DNA of 64,000 bases from Convivina praedatoris (GCF_933208495.1 NZ_CAKOET010000004.1:114532-178531), one strand, 5' to 3'; numbered from the stretch's first letter, positions 26,209 through 35,744 are shown. Notes: generated by a model not told the origin, from the sequence alone. Made by a program: numbers and translations.

Positions 26209-27105
26209 TCATACCTCCAAAAGATTTAAAATGTTGTGTGCTGCTCGTTGATGTTCAACTAGATTGGGATGGCGACCAGTCACATAAACCTGCCAATCAC
26301 TGGTATCTACTACCTCAAAACAGTCAAAACGCTGAGCTTCCGTTTTAAAAATATCGACAAAAGCGCCATTATAGGGCGTTAATAAAATAAACCGAGCTTG
26401 GTGAAAGCGTTTGATTAGCTCTAACAAATAGACACGTAAGCCAAAGGCAAATTCCTGCCGGTTGGCACCATAATTCGCATCATTTAAGCCGTAGTTAACG
26501 ACTACTAAATCAGTTTGCACCCGCGGGCGGGCAATGGTTTCCCCAATTTTCCACAGCGCTTCAATAGCACTGGGCTCTTGAAAAGGTGCATGACTGGTAA
26601 GACCGGTTCCCCCATATGCAATCCGAGCCAAAGGTCGCTGCAACGCCTGCGCTACCAATTGCGGAAAGCTCAATTCCGGGTGATGTTGTAGGCCATCCAT
26701 ACACTCACCGGCTGTAATTGAATCACCCACAAAGGTTACATAAGGCTTTTGAAAACCAACCGGTTCCAAGGCATGCTGACTGGTTACAGACATTAACCGA
26801 ACTCCTTGTTGCCATAAAGCAATCTGCCCCATCGTCAAATTTTGTAATACGATTTGATGCCGATGGGTGCCTGCCGGCAAGTCTAATCTAAGCTGATTAT
26901 CAATTGGTAAAACAACTTGAAAATCATGCTGATCAATTGACCACAGCCACTGTAATCCCGGATAGACTTGAGATAGAGTGACCACGACCGTATCGGCTTG
27001 ATGACTAATAAAATTTAATTGCGCACCATACTGACTGGTGACAAAATCACCATCAGCTTTCCCCCATTCGGGAGATAAAATTTTCTCTAAATCAATTTGT
27101 TCCAT
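26209..27105 (-). CDS. SGNH/GDSL-family esterase with N-terminal beta domain
   Basis: A 298-aa protein. Residues 1-115 look like a beta-sandwich of the kind preceding carbohydrate-esterase SGNH domains. The hydrolase domain has block I FVGDSITAGE (nucleophile Ser129), block II Gly (AYGGTGL) and block III Asn (NYGLND). The block V catalytic His is in VTGRHPN, but the Asp that normally stands three residues before it is Thr276. No signal peptide, so probably cytoplasmic. Likely a deacetylase/esterase of a small sugar derivative; substrate unknown. Coupled to prs. Confidence 0.82.
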   Translation of the reverse strand: MEQIDLEKILSPEWGKADGDFVTSQYGAQLNFISHQADTVVVTLSQVYPGLQWLWSIDQHDFQVVLPIDNQLRLDLPAGTHRHQIVLQNLTMGQIALWQQGVRLMSVTSQHALEPVGFQKPYVTFVGDSITAGECMDGLQHHPELSFPQLVAQALQRPLARIAYGGTGLTSHAPFQEPSAIEALWKIGETIARPRVQTDLVVVNYGLNDANYGANRQEFAFGLRVYLLELIKRFHQARFILLTPYNGAFVDIFKTEAQRFDCFEVVDTSDWQVYVTGRHPNLVEHQRAAHNILNLLEV

Positions 27106-27107
27106 TA

Positions 27108-28082
27108 TTACACTTCCGGATTATCCGGGCTCAAGAGAACCGGGGCAATACTTTCATGGGCAATGACCCGCTTCAAACCGGCTGCAAAAGTTTCGGCAAC
27201 CGATAAATCTACCAGCTTTGAAAAACGCTTGTTATCCGGTACTTCAATGGTGTTTGTTACTACTACTCGTTGAATTGGTGAATTTTCCAAAAGTCCGACA
27301 GCTGAACCCGATAATACTGCGTGTGTTGCCACAGCTTCAATATGGTGGGCTCCCGCTGCTTGAATGGCTTCACTGGCTAGTACCATCGAACGACCGGTAT
27401 CAATCATATCATCCAGAATCAAAGCAACTTTACCAGCTACATTGCCAGTAATTTGATAAGGCTTTGTCCGTTGATCATCTTCATCTTGACGTCGGTCAAC
27501 TAAGGCCCATTGAGCGCCCAAAATTTTAGCAAAGCGTTGTACCATTTTTAAGCTACTAGGGTTAGAAGCAACTACGACAACGTCATCACCGATTAGACCC
27601 CGTTCATAAAAATAGTGGGTTTGAACTGGCATCGCTAAGAGATGATCCACCGGAATATCAAAGAATCCTTGCACTTGACCGGTATGCAAATCCATCGTGA
27701 GCATTCGCTTAACGCCCTGACTTTCTAACATATCGGCAATTAGCCGAGCCACAATTGGTTCTCGAGAACGGGCTTTACGATCCGAACGCGCATAGCCAAA
27801 ATAAGGCATAATCACGTTAATGGATTTAGCTGAAGTGCGACGAACCGCATCAATGAAGATCATCAACTTGATGAAATTATCATTAACTGGATCACTAATG
27901 GACTGGATAACATAAACATCCATCCCCCGCACTGAATCCTCAATCCGTTCATAAATTTCATTATCTGCAAACATTTCTAGCTGAACTTTGGCTAAAGGTA
28001 AGTCTAATTTTTCTGCTATTTCTGCTGCTAAAGTGGGATTGCTACCCAAATCAAATAAACGATATTCAGGATTACTAGTCAT
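27108..28082 (-). CDS. prs: Ribose-phosphate pyrophosphokinase
   Basis: A 324-aa class I PRPP synthetase making PRPP for nucleotide, His and Trp synthesis. Signatures: YVIQSISDPVNDNFIKLMIF, MPYFGYARSDRKARSREP, the catalytic flexible-loop region VDRRQDEDDQRT, and the PRPP loop ILDDMIDTGRS. Slightly diverged from the canonical SIxxPVNDxLMELL but complete. Many lactic acid bacteria carry two prs genes, and this divergence suggests a secondary copy. That is inference. Confidence 0.93.
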   Translation of the reverse strand: MTSNPEYRLFDLGSNPTLAAEIAEKLDLPLAKVQLEMFADNEIYERIEDSVRGMDVYVIQSISDPVNDNFIKLMIFIDAVRRTSAKSINVIMPYFGYARSDRKARSREPIVARLIADMLESQGVKRMLTMDLHTGQVQGFFDIPVDHLLAMPVQTHYFYERGLIGDDVVVVASNPSSLKMVQRFAKILGAQWALVDRRQDEDDQRTKPYQITGNVAGKVALILDDMIDTGRSMVLASEAIQAAGAHHIEAVATHAVLSGSAVGLLENSPIQRVVVTNTIEVPDNKRFSKLVDLSVAETFAAGLKRVIAHESIAPVLLSPDNPEV

Positions 28083-28149
28083 TTTGTCTCCATTTGTATA
28101 TGTAAATTTAGCAAACGTCTCTCTTGCCTATTATACCAAGTTTAAGAAT

Positions 28150-30585
28150 CTAGGGCATAAAATCATAGGGGCTAGTGCCTAGCATCCCCACCAAGGGATC
28201 TTGACTAGCCTGTCTTAAAGTTGCCTGATTTAAACCACCAGCAGATCCAGCCGAAACAGATTGTTCTTCTGTTTCAGTTAGCATTGATTTAATCGGCTGG
28301 TTATTTTGGGGGACTTCCTTAGATGGAACAGGCCGAGCGGTGGTCTCCACCTGACCTTGTAAACGATCTACTAGGCTAGTTTGCCGTTTGGGAACCGCTC
28401 GGCTAGCAGCCGTTTCAAAAGCCGAATAGTTACCAACCATAATTAAGGCTTCTTTAGCTCGTGTAATGCCAGTATAAAGCAAATTACGATTAAGCATAAT
28501 ATAGAACTGGTCAGTTAAGACCATGATTACCAAGCGAAATTCATTTCCCTGAGCCTTATGCACGGTTGTCGCATAGGCTAAAGTTAGCTGATTTAAGGAC
28601 TTTTTGGGATATAGTAACTCCTTACCGTCAAAGTCAACCACTAAACTATCTTCATGGCCCTGGCCATCACTCCGATAGTGGACTGCAATCACCTGCCCCA
28701 TGTCGCCATTGTAAACATCTCGTTCACTATCGTTTTCTAATTGTAAAACCTTGTCACCCTGGCGGAAATTAATTTGTCCATGTTGGAGGCTCTTTTGACC
28801 TGGTTTAATCGGATTAAATAATTCTTGAGCCATTAAATTCAAAGCATTAACGCCCGCTTCGCTTTTGTACATGGGCGTTAAAATCTGCACTTCATTAGCA
28901 GAATAACCCTTTTTAAAAGCTGCTTCTAACACCTGATAAATAGCCGAAGGCACTTGCGCACCATCCACCATAAAACTAGCCCGGTCCCCCTGGTTAGCCG
29001 CAAAGTTTTGCGGTAAATAACCAGCTTTGATATCAGCAGCTAGAGCATTAATACTGCTTCCCCGACCCTGACGATAAATTGTATCCAATTCAACTTGAGG
29101 AATCACCTGACTCGCTAACATGTCAGCCAAAACATTACCTGGGCCAACTGAAGGTAGCTGATCACTATCCCCAACAAAAATCAGGGTAATGTCTTTAGGT
29201 AAAGCAGACAACAACTGGGCTGCCAACTCAATGTCTAACATGGAGGCCTCATCAACGATAAGTAAGCCACCATCGATTGGATTATCCGCATTAAATTCAG
29301 CCTCTCCACCGTCGGTGATACCTAATAAACGGTGGATTGTGCTGGCCTCATAGCCAGTAATTTCAGTCATTCGTTTAGCGGCTCGACCAGTTGGTGAAGC
29401 CAAACGAACCCGCTGACTTTTCAACCAATCGGTCCCAAAACTTCCTTGTTGGGCAACAACTTGAACTAGTTTTTGCCAGGTAGCAACCATACTTTTGATA
29501 ATGGTCGTTTTCCCAGTTCCAGGCCCACCAGTCAAGACAAACAGACGCGAAGCCAAACCAGTCTGCACCGCTTGTTGTTGCTTATCGTCAAGCTCAATTC
29601 GATCTGGTACCACCAAATGTTGACCAACTTGGTTAACATTGAGCGGAAAGCTACCTGGAGAAACCAGCAGCTGCTTTAATTGTTGAGCTACGGTAACTTC
29701 AGCATCATAAAGTGGTTTAGGATAATAGCGTTGCTGATCAACCACCACCCGATGAGCTGAAATCAATTCATCCAAAGCCGTTTGAATAGCCTCTGATTGC
29801 TGGATATCAGGCTGTCTTAATAAAGAGTCCGTTGCGCTTTCTAACTGGGCCAAAGTTAGAAATGTATGTCCCTGTCGAAAAGTTAAAGCGTTCATAGCTG
29901 CATAAACAGCCGCCCGCATTCGCTCGCCATTATTGTCTTGAAAGCCACTTTTTTGAGCAATTTGGTCGATTTTTTTAAAGGATAGGCCGTCAAATTCAAA
30001 GACAAAACGGTAAGGATGGTTAATCAAAATATCCTCAGCCTCATCTCCATATTGATCGTACAATTTCCCGGCTAAGTCAGCACCAATCCCGTATTGGTTT
30101 CCCAATTGAAAAAAACGCTCCAATCCCAAATTCAATCGGAGCGTGCGATAGAGATTTTGCGCGAGGGCTGGTTTAACCATTCCTGCTAAGACACGAGGAT
30201 CATCTAAAATTAATTGGATAGCATTCAAACCCAAACTATTCACAATCTTAGCCGCCGTCTTTGGCCCTACTCCTTTAAACTGGCCCGAAGCTAAGTACTT
30301 GATTAAACCATTTTCGTCTGGTGGCAGTTCATTTTCATAGCGTTGGGCTTTAAACTGCTGACCATACTTGGGATGGCGCACTAAATCACCATAAAAATTA
30401 TAGACTGAACCCTCCTGCACATCTGCAAAAGTACCGGTGACAATAATCTCAGGCTCTTGCCAATCAGCCAAGGTGCTATCCTCTACTAATACCGACAAAA
30501 TTTTAAAATAAGAATCACTGGCCGCAAAAATAATATTTTGCAGCGTGCCACTAACCATATCCAATTGTTCTTCTTGTTCAGTCAT
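28150..30585 (-). CDS. recD2: RecD2-type ATP-dependent DNA helicase
   Basis: An 811-aa SF1B 5'-3' helicase. It has the N-terminal OB and helix-hairpin-helix region typical of RecD2 (YLASGQFKGVGPKTAAKI), Walker A GGPGTGKTTIIKSM, Walker B DEASMLD, motif III VGDSDQLPSVGPG and C-terminal motif TVHKAQGNEF/TGITRAKEAL. It is implicated in replication-fork and mismatch repair rather than RecBCD. The C-terminal 80 residues are a low-complexity tail. It follows the phosphatase gene with an 8-nt gap. Confidence 0.94.
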   Translation of the reverse strand: MTEQEEQLDMVSGTLQNIIFAASDSYFKILSVLVEDSTLADWQEPEIIVTGTFADVQEGSVYNFYGDLVRHPKYGQQFKAQRYENELPPDENGLIKYLASGQFKGVGPKTAAKIVNSLGLNAIQLILDDPRVLAGMVKPALAQNLYRTLRLNLGLERFFQLGNQYGIGADLAGKLYDQYGDEAEDILINHPYRFVFEFDGLSFKKIDQIAQKSGFQDNNGERMRAAVYAAMNALTFRQGHTFLTLAQLESATDSLLRQPDIQQSEAIQTALDELISAHRVVVDQQRYYPKPLYDAEVTVAQQLKQLLVSPGSFPLNVNQVGQHLVVPDRIELDDKQQQAVQTGLASRLFVLTGGPGTGKTTIIKSMVATWQKLVQVVAQQGSFGTDWLKSQRVRLASPTGRAAKRMTEITGYEASTIHRLLGITDGGEAEFNADNPIDGGLLIVDEASMLDIELAAQLLSALPKDITLIFVGDSDQLPSVGPGNVLADMLASQVIPQVELDTIYRQGRGSSINALAADIKAGYLPQNFAANQGDRASFMVDGAQVPSAIYQVLEAAFKKGYSANEVQILTPMYKSEAGVNALNLMAQELFNPIKPGQKSLQHGQINFRQGDKVLQLENDSERDVYNGDMGQVIAVHYRSDGQGHEDSLVVDFDGKELLYPKKSLNQLTLAYATTVHKAQGNEFRLVIMVLTDQFYIMLNRNLLYTGITRAKEALIMVGNYSAFETAASRAVPKRQTSLVDRLQGQVETTARPVPSKEVPQNNQPIKSMLTETEEQSVSAGSAGGLNQATLRQASQDPLVGMLGTSPYDFMP

Positions 30586-30593
30586 ACAAACCC

Positions 30594-31247
30594 TTAAATG
30601 GTTGTTGAATCATCTTGTTCTTTATTTAAATAATCAGTTTGATTCCAGGCTTTCACATCAAAGTGTTGCCCATCTTCGGTCGTTAAAATAGTGGTCGAAG
30701 TATTACTTAAGCCACCGCGTTGACGAATTTCAGAACGAGCAGTCCCCAGTAAGGCATTCAAACCAAAGGAAAGAATCAAACCATGGGCAACTAATAATAC
30801 TTTACCATCCGGATATTGCTGAACCAAATTAGTAATCAATCGTTGAAAGCGTGTGACAGCGGCCGTATAGCCCTCTCCATCAAATTCTTCCCCTTCAAAC
30901 TCTTCTAAATGATTCCGATACTGATCGTAGGCTTTGGGAAAATCCTTGGCAACTTGACTAGTCAATTCCCCTTCCCACTGACCCAAACCAACTTCTAGCA
31001 AATTTGAGCGGATTGATAGTTGGGGAGCATCTTGCCAATCACTCACAATCACCTCGGCTGTTACCCGGGCTCGCCGTAGTGGTGAAGTATAAGCATGATC
31101 AAAAGTTACGTCCTTTAAATAATCCGCCACCCGGTGCATATCCTGATAACTAGTTGGCAAAAGCGGTGAATCGCCTTGGCCACCTTGAAAACGCCGTTCC
31201 AAATTCCATTCCGTCTGACCGTGTCGTACAAAGTAAAAATCAGTCAT
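30594..31247 (-). CDS. Histidine phosphatase family protein (phosphoglycerate mutase-like)
   Basis: A 217-aa protein with the phospho-acceptor motif FVRHGQTEWN near the N-terminus, YTSPLRRARVTAE with the second Arg, acid Glu in LLEVGLGQWEG and the second catalytic His in VLLVAHGLILS. These are the complete residues of the branch 1 histidine phosphatases. The substrate is not predictable from sequence. Overlaps the DUF1831 gene by 8 nt, suggesting translational coupling. Confidence 0.9.
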   Translation of the reverse strand: MTDFYFVRHGQTEWNLERRFQGGQGDSPLLPTSYQDMHRVADYLKDVTFDHAYTSPLRRARVTAEVIVSDWQDAPQLSIRSNLLEVGLGQWEGELTSQVAKDFPKAYDQYRNHLEEFEGEEFDGEGYTAAVTRFQRLITNLVQQYPDGKVLLVAHGLILSFGLNALLGTARSEIRQRGGLSNTSTTILTTEDGQHFDVKAWNQTDYLNKEQDDSTTI

Positions 31248-31587
31248 GCTTTACCCGCTCGATGATGCCACGTTGCACCAATTCATCAATAAAGAAATGA
31301 TAAAGTTCAATCAATTGAGGGGCATTCGGATTTTTAAAAATATCAATCCGTGCACGATCACCAGCAGCTACCGTACTCATCTTAAAACCAGTCAAATCAG
31401 GGTTAATGGTCAACTTAAGTTGTATGGCCTGTTCCAACAGTTTATCGGGTTCCAAGGCCCGATGCAAAACAAAGGCACCAGCATTATTTGTAATAAAACC
31501 AACATCCAATAAAGTATATTTTTTAATTGTTGCGTTCAGACGATAAGTAGTATCGCCTGGAATGGTCACTTCTTTTGCAAATGCCAT
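31240..31587 (-). CDS. DUF1831-family protein
   Basis: A 115-aa protein starting MAFAKEVTIPGDTTYRLN. Sequence and size match the small DUF1831 family of Lactobacillales, often found near cysteine desulfurase or nucleotide genes; its role is unknown. The ATG at 31587 has GGTGGAG 6 nt upstream; an in-frame GTG at 31599 is less likely. First gene of the phosphatase-recD2 string. Confidence 0.75.
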   Translation of the reverse strand: MAFAKEVTIPGDTTYRLNATIKKYTLLDVGFITNNAGAFVLHRALEPDKLLEQAIQLKLTINPDLTGFKMSTVAAGDRARIDIFKNPNAPQLIELYHFFIDELVQRGIIERVKHD

Positions 31588-31633
31588 TGAAATCTCCACC
31601 TTCCATAATACGTAAAGTCTATTTAATTATATC

Positions 31634-31664
31634 AAAAAATCGACCTTCACAACTAGGCCGATTC
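31634..31664 (-). terminator. Terminator of the rsmF-like gene
   Basis: AATCGgCCT and AaGGtCGATT pair around TAGTTGTG on the minus strand, followed by TTTT. Stem is imperfect. Confidence 0.6.
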
Positions 31665-31679
31665 TGCCTTTCTACCGCT

Positions 31680-33044
31680 TTAAACGTTAAAACGTAAACC
31701 TTTGGGGTAGAAATTTTTTAATTGTCCATTCACATATTTAGCCCAACCTAAACCATTGCCTTGGACCAAAATTAAGACCCATCCCTTAGCAAAGTTTGTT
31801 CGACTGGTTAACACATCGCCATGTACATACTGGGGCCATTCGGCTTCATCAAGCTCGTAACTTTGCTGAACTTGCTGAGCGGATAATGCCAACGCGAGGG
31901 CATGGTCTGGTTCAAATCGCCGTTTTTTAAAACTCCCCAAGGCTAAACCTGGTCGTAGAATTTTAAATGATTTCAAATCCGGACAATCGACCGGAACCAA
32001 AAATACACGTTCCCCAAATCGGACTAAACGCCCAAAATCTAAGTCAAAGTTCATCAGACTCTGCCTACAAAAGTCAGTCAATAAGGACTGTTCCTCGGTG
32101 GATAACTTAGCCGGTTTCAATACTTTAGGAACTGACACTTTCCTATCATCATCTGTCTTAACTAGGCGGGCAACAAAATGACCTTCTCCTTGAACTAGAT
32201 TAGGCCACAGGCGCGCTGTCCCCTGCAACTGTTCTAAATTATCTCCCCAGGCCACTTGGCCATCACTAATATGGCTATTAGCTGGTTTAATAATTGGATC
32301 AATCCTAAATTCTGGATATGTTGCCACCAACCAGGCAATCATCTGCTCATCTTCTTCGGGAGCAAAGGTACAAGTAGAGTAGACCAAGGTCCCGCCCGGT
32401 CGTAACATTTGAACAGCTGAAGCTAAAATTTCTTTTTGGCGCAAGCTACATTCCAAAGGATAATTTTCATGCCAATATTGGATAGCATCGGGATCTTTAC
32501 GAAACATCCCCTCCCCCGAACAGGGCGCATCCAAAAGAATTTTATCAAAATAACCCGATAATTTTTGGGCTAATTCCGCCGGCGTTTGGGATGAAACCAC
32601 AACATTTTGCAAACCTAACCGTTCCACATTTTCACTTAAAATCTTAGCCCGGTTCATGAAGATTTCGTTGGCCCATAAGAGTCCTTGCCCCTTCATGAAG
32701 GCCGCTAAATGAGTCGTTTTTCCACCAGGAGCAGCCGCTAAATCTAAAACACGTTCACCAGGTTTAGGTTCTAACACTTCCCCAACAAATTGAGCCGACG
32801 GTTCTTGTGAATATTGCACCCCCGTCACATGGGCGATACTATGTCCATCTACGCGCCCATAGTAACCCCACTGACCATAGGGTAATTTAGGATCACTGGA
32901 TTGACTTAAAAAACTGGTCAGATCCTTAAGGGGATTCAAGCGATAGCCCTTTTGCACCGGTTGATTAAAGCTCGCAAAAAAAGCCGGTGCATCAGCACCA
33001 AGCAAATTTTCATATTTTTGAATAAAAGCCTCTGGTAATGGCAT
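31680..33044 (-). CDS. RsmF-like 16S rRNA m5C methyltransferase (RsmB/NOP family)
   Basis: A 454-aa enzyme. The SAM-binding domain shows VLDLAAAPGGKTTHLAAFM, the first catalytic Cys motif LLDAPCSGEGMFRKDP and the second STCTFAPEEDEQ. The C-terminal 160 residues form the PUA-like extension typical of Gram-positive RsmF proteins (GLALGSFKKRRFEPDHAL). It methylates cytosine in 16S rRNA. It lies 22 nt downstream of map. Confidence 0.93.
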   Translation of the reverse strand: MPLPEAFIQKYENLLGADAPAFFASFNQPVQKGYRLNPLKDLTSFLSQSSDPKLPYGQWGYYGRVDGHSIAHVTGVQYSQEPSAQFVGEVLEPKPGERVLDLAAAPGGKTTHLAAFMKGQGLLWANEIFMNRAKILSENVERLGLQNVVVSSQTPAELAQKLSGYFDKILLDAPCSGEGMFRKDPDAIQYWHENYPLECSLRQKEILASAVQMLRPGGTLVYSTCTFAPEEDEQMIAWLVATYPEFRIDPIIKPANSHISDGQVAWGDNLEQLQGTARLWPNLVQGEGHFVARLVKTDDDRKVSVPKVLKPAKLSTEEQSLLTDFCRQSLMNFDLDFGRLVRFGERVFLVPVDCPDLKSFKILRPGLALGSFKKRRFEPDHALALALSAQQVQQSYELDEAEWPQYVHGDVLTSRTNFAKGWVLILVQGNGLGWAKYVNGQLKNFYPKGLRFNV

Positions 33045-33065
33045 TAGTAACCTCGTGACTACTTT

Positions 33066-33854
33066 TTATAGATAAGGGGCGTCAAATTCAGGATCTTGAC
33101 TAGTCAAAATCTTAGGACCGTCTTTGGTAATGGCCAGCGTATGTTCATACTGGGCTGACCAAGAGCCATCGGCCGTGCGGACTGTCCAACCATCTTCTGG
33201 TGTATCATCGGTGATAACTTCCCAACCGCCCATGTTAATCATTGGCTCAATGGTAATAACCAAACCTTCTTGCAAACGCACACCATGTCCTGGCTTACCA
33301 TAGTGGGGCACTTGTGGATCTTCGTGCATAGTTGGTCCCACACCATGCCCAATATACTGGCGCACATCGCCATAATGATGCTGATTCTCAGTGTAATCTT
33401 GAATGGCCCAACCAATATCACCAATCCGGTTACCAATAACTGCTTGATCAATACCCAAGTAAAGAGACTTCTTGGCTACATCCATCAATTGCTGAACCTC
33501 AGGGCTAACTTCGCCAACCGCATAAGACCAGGCTGAATCGGAAACGGCCCCATCCAAGCCAACCACAGTATCCACTTTAAGCAAATCACCATTTTTAAGC
33601 TTCAAACCCTTACGGGGTAAACCATGGGCGACTTCGTCATTAATACTAATGGTAGTGGCATATTTAAAGCCTTCGAATCCAATTTGCAAAGGCACGGCGC
33701 CATGACTTTCAATGTATTCACGACAACGGGTTTCAATTTCCCAAGTATCAATACCAGGCTTGACTAGGTCGCGAACCATATGGTGCATGCCGGCAAGAAC
33801 AGCCCCTGACTTGCGCATCGCTTCAATTTCTCGTGGTGATTTTAAACTAATCAT
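33066..33854 (-). CDS. map: Type I methionine aminopeptidase
   Basis: A 262-aa metalloprotease removing N-terminal Met. Metal ligands are in DTVVGLDGAVSDSAW (two Asp), HGVGPTMHEDP (His), ITIEPMIN (Glu) and the final Glu in SAQYEHT. Family-typical features are complete. It heads a two-gene unit with the rsmF-like gene. Confidence 0.95.
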   Translation of the reverse strand: MISLKSPREIEAMRKSGAVLAGMHHMVRDLVKPGIDTWEIETRCREYIESHGAVPLQIGFEGFKYATTISINDEVAHGLPRKGLKLKNGDLLKVDTVVGLDGAVSDSAWSYAVGEVSPEVQQLMDVAKKSLYLGIDQAVIGNRIGDIGWAIQDYTENQHHYGDVRQYIGHGVGPTMHEDPQVPHYGKPGHGVRLQEGLVITIEPMINMGGWEVITDDTPEDGWTVRTADGSWSAQYEHTLAITKDGPKILTSQDPEFDAPYL

Positions 33855-33953
33855 ATTTTTCTTTCTTGGCCTCTTTTGTTCATGATTGTTTAATCAATTT
33901 ATTTTGATTAAACAGCAACTCTATTTTAACAAAATCCACCAGTATAAAACCAA

Positions 33954-33982
33954 TAAAAAAAGCCACCCGAAGGTAGCTTTAA
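33954..33982 (-). terminator. Terminator of the LPATA surface-protein gene
   Basis: AAAGCTACC and GGTGGCTTT pair around a TTCG tetraloop with a T run on the minus strand. A second hairpin (AATACCAAG/CTTGGTATT, 33984-34004) lies between it and the stop codon. Confidence 0.85.
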
Positions 33983-34003
33983 TCAATACCAAGAAACTTG
34001 GTA

Positions 34004-35083
34004 TTAGTGCTTGCGCTTGTAGCTCAATACACCAAATGATGCAGCAACAGTAGCAGCAGCCAATGCAATCAAACCAGCTTCATTGTTTGAAGCCTTTTCA
34101 GCAGTTGCAGGCAATGCTGAGGCAGCAGCCTTCTTAGCAGCAGGTGCTACAGCAGGCTTAGCGGCTGGCTTTGCAGGAGTAGCAGCTGATGAAGTTGAAG
34201 TTGATGCTGGAGCTTGGCTCTCTGATGTAGTACTTTGAGTACCTTCACTCTTAGGAGTTTCGCTCTTAGGAGTTTGACTGTCAGGAGTTGGAGTTACTGG
34301 CTTAGCAGCAGGGAAATCCTTAACTACAGTTGAGTCAGTTGAAGTAGTCTTTGTTGAAGTAACTTGGATGTCATTCCAAACAACGTCATTACCTTGTCCA
34401 ATTTCATCTGACAAAGGAACTTGTTCGAACTGGAATGCGTACTTACCATTAGTTTGTGGAGTAAAAGTGAACGTTGTTGTGTTTTCACCAGCTTTGTTAG
34501 CATACAACGTACCTTCAGCCATTACAACACCAGGCCCTTGTGGGTCACCACTAGTAGTTACAACCTTGAAGTTTACTTGACTGTGAGCTGCTTCAGTTCC
34601 CATTGCCTTAGGAAAGGCCTTAGTACGATCACCAGTTACAGTGAATGTCTGAGCCTTACCGTTAGCTTCAAAATTGTAAAGTTGAGTAGTGTCATTAACA
34701 CCGTTAGCGTTAACCTGATTCTTTGAATTTGTGTGTTTTACAGTGCTTACAGTTTCAGCATGAGACTTGTAAGTCTGAGTCAAAGAACCATCAGCATTCT
34801 TTGCTTCAGTAGTAGTTGTAGTTGTAGTTGTCTTTGAACCATCTGCATTAGTAACAGCAGGAGTGGTAACAGTACCAACAGCAACAGGCTTCTCGCCTTC
34901 CTTAGCAGTTTCGTGCTTAACATTAGTGTCAGCAGCTGCAGTTGTTGCTGCAGTAGTAGCAGCAGTAGCATCATCAGCGTTTGCTGATTGTGCAGCAGCA
35001 GGAACCATTGCCAAAACAGCAGCTCCGGCAACCATCCACATCTTACCTGACTTAAACATCTTATAACGTGTATCAGTCATATA
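34004..35083 (-). CDS. Cell-surface protein with KxYKxGKxW-type signal and LPATA anchor
   Basis: A 359-aa secreted protein. The N-terminus (MTDTRYKMFKSGKMWM) is the KxYKxGKxW signal variant, cut after an Ala-rich stretch. A Thr-rich region including a run of eight Thr follows, then a beta-rich domain (about 140-255; TVTGDRTKAFP, TTTFTFTPQTNGKYAFQFE) of about NEAT or carbohydrate-binding size that I cannot assign. A Pro/Ser/Thr/Ala stalk leads to LPATA (about 324-328), a TM helix and KRKH. The ATG at 35083 has GGAGG at the right distance. Single gene with a roughly 120-nt leader. Confidence 0.82.
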   Translation of the reverse strand, partial: YMTDTRYKMFKSGKMWMVAGAAVLAMVPAAAQSANADDATAATTAATTAAADTNVKHETAKEGEKPVAVGTVTTPAVTNADGSKTTTTTTTTEAKNADGSLTQTYKSHAETVSTVKHTNSKNQVNANGVNDTTQLYNFEANGKAQTFTVTGDRTKAFPKAMGTEAAHSQVNFKVVTTSGDPQGPGVVMAEGTLYANKAGENTTTFTFTPQTNGKYAFQFEQVPLSDEIGQGNDVVWNDIQVTSTKTTSTDSTVVKDFPAAKPVTPTPDSQTPKSETPKSEGTQSTTSESQAPASTSTSSAATPAKPAAKPAVAPAAKKAAASALPATAEKASNNEAGLIALAAATVAASFGVLSYKRKH

Positions 35084-35387
35084 TCTTTCCTCCATCATTT
35101 CACATGATTACTGTGTGCAATCATTTTCAGTAAATCGAATAATCTACCGACCGGCGTGCACTTTCTCCGCGTGTAATTATTTCTTACAACAATTAAAGTA
35201 TACAGCATAGGAATGTAAAAAAACAAAAAAAATTTCCTAATTTAATCAACTTTATTTAATATTTTATAATTTTATTGTTTATTATTTAATTATTTAAATT
35301 TTTTAATGGTTGATTGTTGCGTAAAATCTACAATTTCAATAGGAATTTAACCTTCAATATTTAGTTTCTTCTTTTGAAAGAATATGT
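35084..35387. promoter_or_regulatory. Intergenic region between the LPATA gene and the CsbD-like gene
   Basis: AT-rich. On the minus strand a TGTATACT extended -10 around 35200 precedes a long leader for the surface-protein gene. The leader holds GC-rich inverted segments and a hairpin (ATGATT/AATCAT) near 35105-35130. No ORF is visible. Whether the leader is regulatory is unknown. Confidence 0.4.
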
Positions 35388-35416
35388 TTGACAAAGATAC
35401 CAATAGCCACCATAAT
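35388..35416 (+). promoter_or_regulatory. Sigma-A promoter for the CsbD-like gene
   Basis: A perfect TTGACA (35388-35393) and CATAAT (35411-35416) are separated by 17 nt, about 30 nt upstream of the start codon. Confidence 0.8.
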
Positions 35417-35447
35417 TAAGATAAGTTGAACAAAGGAGATTTTAGTT

Positions 35448-35744
35448 ATGAAGAACTTTTTGCTTGGATTAAGTCTTGTTGGTAACGCAGCTTTGGCATA
35501 CACTTTGCTAAAGGATCAAGATTCAGTACGTGAATTACGTGATCGTGTTGATGCTATGACCGATGAATGGTCTGGTAAGGCACAGCAAATCAAGGGTGCC
35601 GTTACAGGTAATACCGGTGATAAGGTTGAAGGCTCCTTTAATGAAGCCAAGGGCAATGTTAAGAATGCTGCTCAAGACGTTCAAAGTGACGTCAAGGATG
35701 CTGCTAAAGATGTTAAAGAGAAGGCCGAGGAAGCCCTTTCTTAA
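35448..35744 (+). CDS. CsbD-like stress protein with N-terminal membrane segment
   Basis: A 98-aa protein with a hydrophobic N-terminus (FLLGLSLVGNAALAYTLL) followed by a charged helical tail containing a CsbD-like unit (GKAQQIKGAVTGN, VEGSFNEAKGNVK) and DVKDAAKDVKEKAEEAL. CsbD-type proteins are abundant general-stress proteins of unclear function. Its C-terminal repeats resemble the small CsbD-like protein at 43193. Own promoter, GGAG ribosome site and terminator; inserted in opposite orientation between two surface-protein genes. Confidence 0.8.
   Translation: MKNFLLGLSLVGNAALAYTLLKDQDSVRELRDRVDAMTDEWSGKAQQIKGAVTGNTGDKVEGSFNEAKGNVKNAAQDVQSDVKDAAKDVKEKAEEALS

Noticed and set aside
34421..34726. 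Plus-strand and alternative-frame ORFs opposite the surface-protein genes (also 35920-36264, 36434-36781, 37942-38247)
   Set aside because: Leu/Gln- or Val/Ala-biased translations produced by low-complexity Thr/Ser/Ala codons of the real genes on the other frame.
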